Of a DNA stretch of 6,511 nucleotides, positions 1 to 5,561 are shown one piece after another. Made by a program: the position numbers and the translations under genes. The notes under the pieces were generated by a model that worked only from the letters and a program-made list of their open reading frames with translations, made no database searches and was not told where the DNA came from. Source of the DNA: Ruminococcaceae bacterium UBA6416 (GTDB lineage Bacteria; Bacillota; Clostridia; Oscillospirales; Acutalibacteraceae); contig DJPI01000054.1 of NCBI GenBank assembly GCA_002438505.1, positions 20,579 through 27,089 of the forward strand, read 5' to 3'. How positions within the stretch are numbered: position 1 is the first letter of the stretch; every line of letters starts with the position of its first letter.

Positions 1-45
1 GGATTTGTCCGATTGTGAGGGGGCTTTTGCAGGAGTGATGTTGTA

Positions 46-109
46 GGCGCACCGGAGCCGGAAGTCCGATTTTCCCCCGCAAATCGGATTTTCGGACTCC
101 AAGTGCGCC
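46..109. repeat. long imperfect hairpin
   Basis: Arms GGCGCAC (46-52) and GTGCGCC (103-109) enclose further pairing. GGAG (54-57) pairs with CTCC (97-100). Positions 58-64 pair with 89-95, with two G-T wobbles and A96 bulged. TCCGATTT (65-72) pairs with AAATCGGA (81-88). The total is about 26 base pairs around an 8-nt loop (73-80). No clear T-run follows directly, so it is not a textbook terminator. It could be a structured RNA, the 3' end of an upstream transcript, or a small repeat element. Confidence 0.6.
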
Positions 110-129
110 GTACTTAAAAGAGTCTTTTT

Positions 130-161
130 GGGTACTTTTGAGACGATTGTCAAAAGTACCC
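130..161. repeat. perfect 12-bp inverted repeat
   Basis: GGGTACTTTTGA (130-141) and TCAAAAGTACCC (150-161) are perfect reverse complements around an 8-nt spacer. A smaller repeat, AAAAGA/TCTTTT (116-128), lies just before it. With the hairpin at 46-109 this makes a densely palindromic intergenic stretch. Its role is unknown. It may belong to a dispersed intergenic repeat, and no coding frame supports a gene here. Confidence 0.6.
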
Positions 162-216
162 CCAGCGGCGCGTGGAAACCTGAAAAGAAAATGAAAACTT
201 TAAAATAAAAGATAAT

Positions 217-270
217 GCAAAAAAATGGGGCCTCAAGCGACCCCCGTACGAGTTGAGCCTTATTTTTTGC
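217..270. terminator. likely bidirectional Rho-independent terminator
   Basis: GGCCTCAA (229-236) pairs with TTGAGCC (253-259) with one bulge. The stem is flanked by an A-run on the left (219-225) and a T-run on the right (263-268), and GCAAAAAA can pair with TTTTTTGC as an outer stem. A run on each side is the usual form of a terminator working in both directions. It insulates the dehydrogenase transcript from whatever lies upstream. Confidence 0.6.
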
Positions 271-309
271 TCTGAAAAATCCAACATCCAAAATCTAAGC
301 CGGTAGATA

Positions 310-338
310 TTTACTAAAGGCTTGGCATATGTTATAAT
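310..338 (+). promoter_or_regulatory. vegetative promoter of the dehydrogenase gene
   Basis: A perfect -10 box TATAAT (333-338) lies 17 bp after a -35-like TTTACT (310-315, four of six consensus bases). Transcription would start near 345, leaving a leader of only about 20 nt that is almost entirely the ribosome binding site AAGGAGG (350-356). Little room remains for leader-based control, so expression is probably set at initiation. Confidence 0.7.
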
Positions 339-363
339 CTAAATAATCAAAGGAGGAAACGTA

Positions 364-1323
364 ATGAAACTTGTTATTCTTGACGGTTACGCCGAAAACC
401 CCGGCGACCTTTCCTGGGACGGACTGAAAACGCTTGTTGATGACTTCACCGTCTATGACATCACCTCGCCGCAGGACATTATTGCGCGCAGTCTTGACGC
501 GGATATTCTTGTCACAAACAAAACGCCGATCACAAAAGAGACGATTGAAAAGCTTCCGAACCTCAAGTTCATTGCCGTCCTTGCAACGGGCTTCAATGTT
601 GTTGACTGCGCGGCGGCAAGGGAGAGGGGAATCCCCGTTTCAAACATACCGGCATACAGCACGGACTCGGTTGCGCAGCTTGTTTTTGCGTTCATGCTTG
701 AATTTTCAAACCGCGTTGCCCTCCACAGCGAAAGCGTTAAAAACGGAGACTGGGAAAAAAGCGAGCATTTTTGCTATACAAAAGCGCCGCTTTCCCTTCT
801 TTCCGGAAAAACGCTCGGAATTGTCGGCTTTGGCCGTATCGGATTTGCCGTTGCGGAAATTGCGAACGCTTTCAAAATGCGTGTACTGGCCTTTTCGCCG
901 CATACAAAAACCTATGACGGCTTTGGCTCGGTTGAGTTCTGCGGCCTTGAAAAGCTTGTTAAGGAGAGCGACTTTGTTTCGCTTCATTGTCCGCTGAATG
1001 ACGGAACAAAGGAAATGGTGAATGCGGACTTCCTCGGAAAGATGAAAAAAACGGCTTTTCTTATAAATACCGCGCGCGGCGGCGTTGTTAACGAAAAAGA
1101 CCTTGCCGCGGCGCTTGAGAACGGTGAGATTGCCGGAGCCGGACTTGACGTCCTTTCCGCCGAACCGCCGAAAGGCGGAAATGTGCTCATCGGAGCAAAA
1201 AACTGCCTCATCACGCCGCACATTGCGTGGGCAAGCCTTGAGGCACGGACAAGACTTTTAAACATCTTTCTCAAAAATGTTGAAAACTTTTCAAACGGAA
1301 CGCCAATCAATGTTGTGAACTGA
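364..1323 (+). CDS. D-isomer-specific 2-hydroxyacid dehydrogenase (hydroxypyruvate reductase-like)
   Basis: This cytoplasmic NAD(P)-dependent enzyme should interconvert a 2-keto acid and the matching D-2-hydroxy acid. The 319-residue length is normal for the family. The Rossmann glycine motif GFGRIG is at 155-160. The catalytic arginine sits in NTARGG (Arg238), the glutamate in SAEPP (Glu267) and the histidine in TPHIAW (His286), so the active site is complete. The overall style (NIPAYST near 94-100, HIAWAS at the end) is closest to glycerate dehydrogenase/hydroxypyruvate reductase, but substrate cannot be fixed from sequence. The position after the second beta strand, often Asp in NAD-dependent members, is occupied by FSPHTK (177-182), so NADPH use is possible. 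AAGGAGG eight bases before the ATG supports the start. It has its own promoter and looks monocistronic. Confidence 0.93.
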   Translation: MKLVILDGYAENPGDLSWDGLKTLVDDFTVYDITSPQDIIARSLDADILVTNKTPITKETIEKLPNLKFIAVLATGFNVVDCAAARERGIPVSNIPAYSTDSVAQLVFAFMLEFSNRVALHSESVKNGDWEKSEHFCYTKAPLSLLSGKTLGIVGFGRIGFAVAEIANAFKMRVLAFSPHTKTYDGFGSVEFCGLEKLVKESDFVSLHCPLNDGTKEMVNADFLGKMKKTAFLINTARGGVVNEKDLAAALENGEIAGAGLDVLSAEPPKGGNVLIGAKNCLITPHIAWASLEARTRLLNIFLKNVENFSNGTPINVVN

Positions 1324-1360
1324 AAAATTTTGCGACAGATGTTTGATTTCAGACTTTTTT
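1320..1360 (+). terminator. weak possible terminator after the dehydrogenase gene
   Basis: CTGAAA (1320-1325, overlapping the stop codon) can pair with TTTCAG (1347-1352), and a run of six Ts follows at 1355-1360. The stem is short, AT-rich and has a 21-nt loop, so efficiency is doubtful and some read-through into parA is possible. Confidence 0.3.
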
Positions 1361-1371
1361 AAAAAAAGCTA

Positions 1372-1400
1372 TTTTCAATTTTTCACTGTTGTGGTATACT
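1372..1400 (+). promoter_or_regulatory. promoter of the parAB operon
   Basis: TTTTCA (1372-1377) and TATACT (1395-1400) are separated by 17 bp and match the vegetative consensus at four and five of six positions. The -10 box is part of a small inverted repeat, ATACT/AGTAT (1396-1410), that spans the expected start site near 1407. It could be a regulator site, but this is speculative. The ribosome binding site AAGGAAAGG is at 1421-1429. Confidence 0.6.
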
Positions 1401-1439
1401 TACTTAGTATGTATATGAAAAAGGAAAGGCAGCAGTAAT

Positions 1440-2219
1440 ATGGGAAAAACCATCGCCATAGTTAATCAAAAGGGCGGAGTTGGAAAAACAACAACCGCCG
1501 TGAACCTTGCCGCGGCCGTTGGAATGAAGGGCTATAAAACGCTGCTTGTTGACATCGACCCCCAGGGCAACGCAACAAGCGGACTCGGCTTCAGCAAAAG
1601 GGATACCGAAATTTCAACCTATGACATGATGATAGGAAGCGCCTCGGCCGCCGATATCCTCAAGGAGACAAAGTTCAAAAACCTTGACCTCCTTCCGGCC
1701 AACATGAACCTTGCCGGTGCGGAGCTTGAAATTGCCGACCTCACCTCGCGTGAGGCAAGAATCAAAAATGCCCTTGCGCCGCTGCGTGAAAATTATGACT
1801 TCATCATTCTTGACTGTCCGCCGTCTCTCGGCCTCATCACAATCAATGCCCTTTGCGCCGTTGACAGCGTTCTTGTTCCAATTCAGTGCGAATTTTATGC
1901 TCTTGAAGGTCTTTCGCAGCTGATGAACACGGTCAGGCAGGTCAAGCGGAAATATAATCCGCTCATTGACATTGAGGGCGTTCTGCTGACGATGTTCGAT
2001 GGCAGGCTCAACCTCACTCAGCAGGTTGTTTCCGAGGTCAAGCGCTTTTTTCCGCAAAAGGTGTTCTCCGTTGTGATTCCGCGCAATGTCCGCCTTTCGG
2101 AGGCGCCCTCGTTCGGTCAGCCCGTTTCATATTATGACAGGCTGTCAAAAGGCAGCAGGGCATATGACGAGCTTGCGGACGAGTTCCTCAAAAAGAACGG
2201 AAAAATTCCGCTCGCATAA
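1440..2219 (+). CDS. parA: chromosome-partitioning ATPase ParA (Soj)
   Basis: ParA is a Walker-type ATPase that binds the nucleoid as an ATP dimer and is released by ParB, moving the origin region during segregation. In Bacillus the homologue Soj also regulates DnaA. The deviant Walker A motif KGGVGKTTT (11-19) has the signature Lys11. Walker A' LVDIDPQGN (36-44) and Walker B IILDCPP (122-128) are intact. The conserved C-terminal stretch RNVRLSEAPSFGQP (215-228) is present. At 259 residues it has the short chromosomal form, without the N-terminal helix-turn-helix extension of type Ia plasmid ParA. AAGGAAAGG about ten bases upstream supports the ATG. It is followed 43 bp later by parB, the usual operon order. 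I see no damage. Confidence 0.97.
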   Translation: MGKTIAIVNQKGGVGKTTTAVNLAAAVGMKGYKTLLVDIDPQGNATSGLGFSKRDTEISTYDMMIGSASAADILKETKFKNLDLLPANMNLAGAELEIADLTSREARIKNALAPLRENYDFIILDCPPSLGLITINALCAVDSVLVPIQCEFYALEGLSQLMNTVRQVKRKYNPLIDIEGVLLTMFDGRLNLTQQVVSEVKRFFPQKVFSVVIPRNVRLSEAPSFGQPVSYYDRLSKGSRAYDELADEFLKKNGKIPLA

Positions 2220-2262
2220 TTTTTTCTCATATCAGCAACGAAAGCAAAGGAGAGAATGAATA

Positions 2263-3123
2263 ATGGCTGCAAAAAACAAGGGCGGTCTCGGCAAAGGCCT
2301 TGACGCACTTTTTATGGATAATTCGATTGAAGAGGAAGCAAAGTCTGCCGTCAAGCTCAAGCTGAATGACATTGAGCCGAACCGCGCCCAGCCCAGAAAG
2401 AGCTTTGATGAGGATGCGCTTGAGGAGCTTGCAAACAGCATCTCAACCCACGGCGTGATTCAGCCTCTGCTTGTCCGTCCTCTTGCGGACGGCGGATATC
2501 AGCTCATTGCAGGCGAGAGAAGGTGGCGCGCGTCAAGAATGGCCGGGCTGACCGAGGTTCCGGTTGTTATCCGCGAGATGAGTGACAGCGAGGCCATGGA
2601 GCTTGCGCTTGTTGAAAACCTTCAGCGTGAGGATCTTAACCCGATTGAAGAGGCGCAGGGTCTTGCGCTTTTGATGGAAACATACGGCCTGACTCAGGAG
2701 CAGGCGGCAAAGCGCGTTGGAAAAAGCCGCCCGGCGGTTGCAAACTCAATGAGACTTCTCTCTCTTCCTCAGGATGTTCTTGCAATGGTTGAACGCGGAG
2801 AGCTTTCCGCCGGCCACGCAAGAACGATTCTTGCGCTTGAGGACGAAAAGCAGATTTCTGCCCTCGCCGGTGAGATTGTCAAAAAGAACCTTTCCGTCCG
2901 CGAAACGGAGCGTGCCGTCAAGGCACTGCTAAAGGGTGACGTTAAGCACGAAAAACGGCCGAAAAAGCGCGATACCTATTACGATGAGGTTGAGCTTGCG
3001 GTCACTCAGTCACTCGGAAGGAAAGCGAAGGTCTCCCTTTCAAGCGGCAACAAAGGCACGCTTGAAATTGAGTTCTTTGGAAAAGAGGACCTTTCAAAGC
3101 TCATGAAGCTTTTTGAGTGCTAG
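2263..3123 (+). CDS. parB: chromosome-partitioning protein ParB (Spo0J), CTP-dependent DNA clamp
   Basis: ParB loads at parS sites, binds CTP, spreads as a sliding clamp and stimulates ParA ATPase. The N-terminal GGLGKGLDALF (7-17) is the ParA-contact segment. The ParB/Srx-like CTP domain includes GVIQPLLVRP (64-73), the GERRWRAS box (84-91) and ENLQREDLNPIEEA (118-131). A helix-turn-helix for parS lies near 143-168 (TQEQAAKRVGKSRPAVANS). A basic linker (about 228-237) leads to a C-terminal dimerisation domain ending KLMKLFEC. At 286 residues it is about the size of Spo0J, and it looks complete. A ribosome binding site (AAAGGAGAG, 2246-2254) fixes the start. It is co-transcribed with parA. 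Noc is a paralogous alternative, but the parA neighbour favours ParB. Confidence 0.97.
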   Translation: MAAKNKGGLGKGLDALFMDNSIEEEAKSAVKLKLNDIEPNRAQPRKSFDEDALEELANSISTHGVIQPLLVRPLADGGYQLIAGERRWRASRMAGLTEVPVVIREMSDSEAMELALVENLQREDLNPIEEAQGLALLMETYGLTQEQAAKRVGKSRPAVANSMRLLSLPQDVLAMVERGELSAGHARTILALEDEKQISALAGEIVKKNLSVRETERAVKALLKGDVKHEKRPKKRDTYYDEVELAVTQSLGRKAKVSLSSGNKGTLEIEFFGKEDLSKLMKLFEC

Positions 3124-3125
3124 CT

Positions 3126-3145
3126 TCCAGACGCTGGACACTGGA
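3126..3145 (-). repeat. degenerate 7-bp repeats, minus orientation, with a small palindrome
   Basis: TCCAG-ACG-CTGGA (3126-3138) is an inverted repeat starting three bases after the parB stop. CGCTGGA and CACTGGA (3132-3145) are tandem heptamers. Read on the minus strand, the unit belongs to the same TCYRGNN family as the array at 3271-3305. The palindrome could weakly end the parAB transcript, but no T-run follows. Confidence 0.5.
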
Positions 3146-3189
3146 GATTTTAAATTGGGAAGCAACGTGCGTTATGTCCGGATTATTTT

Positions 3190-3224
3190 AGATAATAGAT
3201 AAGAGATAATAAATAATAGATATT
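3190..3224. repeat. five tandem AGATAAT-like heptamers
   Basis: Five consecutive 7-bp units run from 3190 to 3224: AGATAAT, AGATAAG, AGATAAT, AAATAAT and AGATATT, with one or two changes from the consensus AGATAAT. The 7-bp period matches that of the two flanking TCYRGNN clusters although the unit sequence differs. This resembles the short tandemly repeated heptanucleotides known between genes in several bacteria. Function is unknown. Confidence 0.75.
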
Positions 3225-3270
3225 TTTCTAAATTCAATATTTAGCCTTGTGGGAGAATTGACTTGAAATG

Positions 3271-3305
3271 TCTAGCGTCTAGCATCTGGAATCTGGAATC
3301 TAGAA
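3271..3305 (+). repeat. five tandem TCTRGMR heptamers
   Basis: Five 7-bp units abut exactly: TCTAGCG (3271), TCTAGCA (3278), TCTGGAA (3285 and 3292) and TCTAGAA (3299). The array ends 20 bases before the next start codon. It is inverted relative to the cluster at 3126-3145, so the two could pair across the spacer. A weak promoter-like pair, TTGACT (3258-3263) and TAGCAT (3280-3285, 16-bp gap), overlaps the array. If real, changes in unit number would alter the spacing between promoter and gene. Confidence 0.75.
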
Positions 3306-3324
3306 TGCCTGACGGGAGGTACCA

Positions 3325-4164
3325 ATGGAAGAAATTATTGAAAAACTGCAAAATTTGTTGCGGAAACTTTCTCTGCGCGGGGACGGTATAAAACGGTTTC
3401 TCACCAATAAGATTTTGCTTTCGGTTTTTGCCGCCGCAGTGGCGCTCATTGCGCTTGTCTCGGCTGGCACAATCATAAAGGAGAAAACGACTGACGTTCA
3501 AAGCGAGACCGAGCCTATGGCTGCGGAAATGGGACGCGCTGTTGTTGACAGCAGCACACCGCAGGAGCTGAAGGCGAGTTTCCTTCTTGCTGTATGCAGC
3601 GAAAGCGAGAGAAAAGTGCGGCTGGTTGCCTGTCTCTCGGCCGACAGCGAAAAGGGCAATTTTAAAATTACCTATATCCCGGCATCGCAGCGCTGTGAGG
3701 TCGGCTCCACCGGGGGCAGTATTGAGGAGCATTACAAGCGCTCCGGTTCCGATGGGCTGATTTGGGCTGTCCGTGCCTGCACGGGAAAGGATGTTGACCG
3801 CCATGTTATCATTGACGAAAAGGACGCCGCCGATATCTTCAAAGTGTTCGGTGAGCAGACGCTCAACATTCCACATGAGGTGCGCCACGAGTACAACGGA
3901 ATCAGCTTCATTATCAATGAGGGCATCCAGAAGCTCTCGGCGGACAACATGGCGAAGTACCTTTCATATCTTTGCGACAGCGGCGCCGAGGAGGAGGAAA
4001 GCATCACCGGACTTGTTTCGCACTACCTGCGCCTTTCTTTTGAAACGGACGACGAAACCACCCTTGAGGGGCGGTTTGACTCGCTCGTGAATCTGCTCAA
4101 AACCGACATCTCGGCAATGGATATTGCAACCTACGGAGCGCTGCTTTCCTCGTTTCTTGAGTGA
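3325..4164 (+). CDS. membrane-anchored LytR-CpsA-Psr-like protein lacking catalytic residues
   Basis: This 279-residue protein has a short cytoplasmic N-terminus rich in charged residues, one membrane helix (about 30-51) and an extracytoplasmic domain. Residues 98-216 follow the order of an LCP fold: a strand LVACLSAD, then FKITYIPASQ where LCP enzymes have the IPRDT-type motif, then EEHYKRSGSDGLIWAVRACTG, DVDRHVIIDEKDAADIFKVFG, LNIPHEV, and LSADNMAKYLSYL where enzymes carry LNGEQALAYVRYR. The active-site arginines and the early Asp of the enzymes are absent, so transfer of polymers to peptidoglycan is unlikely and a structural or regulatory envelope role is more plausible. This assignment rests on pattern only. 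GGGAGG (3313-3318) supports the ATG. It follows parB by 201 bp and may be partly co-transcribed with it. Confidence 0.6.
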   Translation: MEEIIEKLQNLLRKLSLRGDGIKRFLTNKILLSVFAAAVALIALVSAGTIIKEKTTDVQSETEPMAAEMGRAVVDSSTPQELKASFLLAVCSESERKVRLVACLSADSEKGNFKITYIPASQRCEVGSTGGSIEEHYKRSGSDGLIWAVRACTGKDVDRHVIIDEKDAADIFKVFGEQTLNIPHEVRHEYNGISFIINEGIQKLSADNMAKYLSYLCDSGAEEEESITGLVSHYLRLSFETDDETTLEGRFDSLVNLLKTDISAMDIATYGALLSSFLE

Positions 4165-4193
4165 ATGAAAACAATTTGAAGCTTTAATTTGTT

Positions 4194-4243
4194 CCGGCAG
4201 ACCTTTGCGGATACGTTTTCACGTTTGCGCAGGGGTCTGCCGG
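4194..4243 (+). terminator. strong hairpin terminator, first copy of the 44-bp repeat
   Basis: The arm beginning CCGGCAGACCTTTGCG (4194-4209) pairs along its full 16 bp with the arm ending GGTCTGCCGG (4243), with two G-T wobbles. An inner ACGT-TTTC-ACGT stem caps it. The T-tract after it is weak (GTGTTATT). It lies 30 bp after the LCP-like gene and should end the upstream transcript. Positions 4197-4240 are identical to 6304-6347. Confidence 0.75.
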
Positions 4244-4377
4244 GCGTGTTATTGTATGAGCGATTGCTGCTTTGCTATACATCAATAGCCGGCACCGTAT
4301 CAAGTAATTTATAACATATCATTTTTGAATATGCTAAATCAACAAAAAAGCGACAAAAACCCTGTTGATATGTACCA
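4244..4377. other. intergenic stretch before the second gene block
   Basis: Composition shifts here from the mid GC of the parAB block to clearly AT-rich. No open frame of note, no RNA gene and no strong repeat is visible. It separates the terminator at 4194-4243 from the promoter at 4378-4406. Confidence 0.5.
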
Positions 4378-4406
4378 TTGAAACACGCAAACAATTATAA
4401 TATAAT
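4378..4406 (+). promoter_or_regulatory. near-consensus promoter of the ricin-metalloprotease gene
   Basis: TTGAAA (4378-4383) and a perfect TATAAT (4401-4406) are separated by exactly 17 bp. The -10 area is a tract of overlapping TATAAT/TATAA words (4396-4410). Transcription should start near 4413. This is among the best promoters in the window and indicates that the cassette is expressed on its own rather than from the parAB block. Confidence 0.75.
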
Positions 4407-4412
4407 ATAAAT

Positions 4413-4580
4413 GTAATGAGGGCAAATAAAAAAGCAAAGTAGTACTTTATATAATGTACAACAATAAGATGACATAATAAAATATATATTATTTATGAAT
4501 ATTAAAAAAGAAGGTGTGTCGTATGAAAATATAAGTTAAGTGCAGGACATGATTGATATTTAAAAATGAGGAGGCATATT
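4413..4580 (+). other. long AT-rich 5' leader with a three-codon ORF
   Basis: About 170 nt separate the predicted start of transcription from the start codon at 4581. Inside is a tiny ORF, Met-Lys-Ile-stop (4523-4534), preceded by a good ribosome binding site AAGAAGGTG (4508-4516). It could act in translational control or be the remnant of an older start. No known riboswitch pattern is recognised. The real ribosome binding site for the gene is GAGGAGG (4568-4574). Confidence 0.4.
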
Positions 4581-5535
4581 ATGAAAAAATCAATAGCATC
4601 TATAATTTGTATGTGTATGATAATGACGGTGCTTATGCCTATCTCATATTCAGCACATATTTACAGTGGAAAAGTTTACTATATTATGAATAAAAATTCA
4701 AAAAAAATATATTACAGTATCTTCAAACAATTACTTAGTACAGAAACCATTAGACAATACTGAAAACCAAAGATTTTTAGCAACAAGAGTTGAGACAATC
4801 AATGGCATTGATTATTATGAATTTGTGTCTGATAAAGATCACATTTTGTATATTGATGTAGATGGGGCAGCAGACATTAACAACACGCTCATTAAAGTTT
4901 ACAATAAAAATGATTCATTTTCACATGCGCAAAGATTTAGGCTTATAGCTAATCCGGATGGAAAGACATACAAAATTATGCCAAAACTTAGCCAAACGCG
5001 TGTTATTGAAGTTCAGAATTGCAGTACAGCCAACAATGCTGCTATCCAGTTGTTTTCAAGGCATCCGGACAACCATAATTACAGTCCGGCTCAGGAATGG
5101 TATATATATTATGCAAAGAAAAGTATAATTACTTGGAATTGCGTTGATAGTGGAAAGCACTTGGATTGGCAAGCTACTACCAAATATGAGAATATTATTC
5201 CACAAGCTGCAGCAGTTTGGAATGGATATAAGAGCGGAGTGATTAGAAAGGATAATGTGTTGAGCCTTAATGATGTGACAATATCAGATAACGCAGGCTT
5301 GGGAGGAAGTGCGGCACTCACTTATCCGGAAGGAAGAATAGAACTAAATACTACAGTGCTTGACTCTTGCTCACAAAACGCTAGGCTAAATACAATTATC
5401 CATGAACTTGGACACGCACTTGGCATGGGACATTTAAACCGCAGTGATAATGTCATTAATTGGTTTATGAATGAAACCGTTGCTTTAGATGATTTTAACC
5501 GTAATTCATACGATATGGCCTATAGTAACTATTAA
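4581..5535 (+). CDS. secreted ricin-type lectin / metzincin metalloprotease, frameshifted
   Basis: Read with one A removed from the run at 4700-4707, this encodes 317 residues. A signal peptide (1-25, MKK then a hydrophobic Met/Cys-rich core, SYSA) is followed by ricin-like beta-trefoil repeats (about 32-177). These include YYIMNKNSKKYITV, AQRFRLIANPDGKTYKI, RVIEVQNCSTANNAAIQLF and the typical QEW near 171. The C-terminal zinc protease domain carries HELGHALGMGH (274-284), in which three His bind zinc and Glu275 is the catalytic base. A Met-turn candidate (Met296, FMNET) and a C-terminal ALDDFNRNSYDMAY end the domain, as in matrixins. As written, translation from 4581 stops at 4761-4763 and the lectin/protease part lies in another frame. 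It may be a pseudogene, phase-variable, slippage-rescued or a sequencing error. AT-rich codons differ from parAB. GAGGAGG fixes the start, rather than the ATG at 4566 that overlaps it. Confidence 0.8.
4700..4707 (+). other. A8 homopolymer at the frameshift point
   Basis: Eight consecutive As separate the frame of the signal peptide from the frame of the lectin and protease domains. Seven As would give NSKKYITVSSNN and one uninterrupted protein. Such runs are prone to replication and transcription slippage and to sequencing error. Confidence 0.85.
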
Positions 5536-5561
5536 TACATTAATTTATGAGGTGATATTTA

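Larger units (their letters stand above)
1..309. other. gene-free intergenic region
   Basis: No convincing gene is visible on either strand. A short open stretch in frame 2 ends at TAG 44-46 and could be the last 14 codons of an upstream gene, but the residues match no family I recognise. The rest is occupied by the hairpin at 46-109, the inverted repeat at 130-161, the terminator at 217-270 and a trace of 7-bp repeats at 280-300. Confidence 0.6.

Noticed and set aside
706..1221. A 171-codon minus-strand open frame opposite the dehydrogenase.
   Set aside because: It is antisense to a gene with a full set of family motifs and shows no domain of its own.
1409..1438. A nine-codon ORF (MYMKKERQQ) ending one base before the parA start codon.
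   Set aside because: The predicted transcription start is only about two bases upstream, so there is no ribosome binding site. It overlaps the parA ribosome binding site by chance.
3241..3888. A 215-codon open frame on the minus strand.
   Set aside because: It lies opposite the LCP-like gene, has no recognisable domain or ribosome binding site, and is explained by codon bias of the + strand gene.
4197..4240. The hairpin loop contains TTTTCACGT, similar to half of a parS site (TGTTTCACGTGAAACA).
   Set aside because: Only about half the site matches, the other half diverges completely, and the copy at 6304-6347 has the same sequence because it is the same repeat. No full parS was found in the window.
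4566..4763. A separate small 65-residue protein starting at the ATG at 4566.
   Set aside because: That ATG overlaps the ribosome binding site of the ATG at 4581, and its C-terminal 20 residues are out-of-frame reading of the ricin-like domain.
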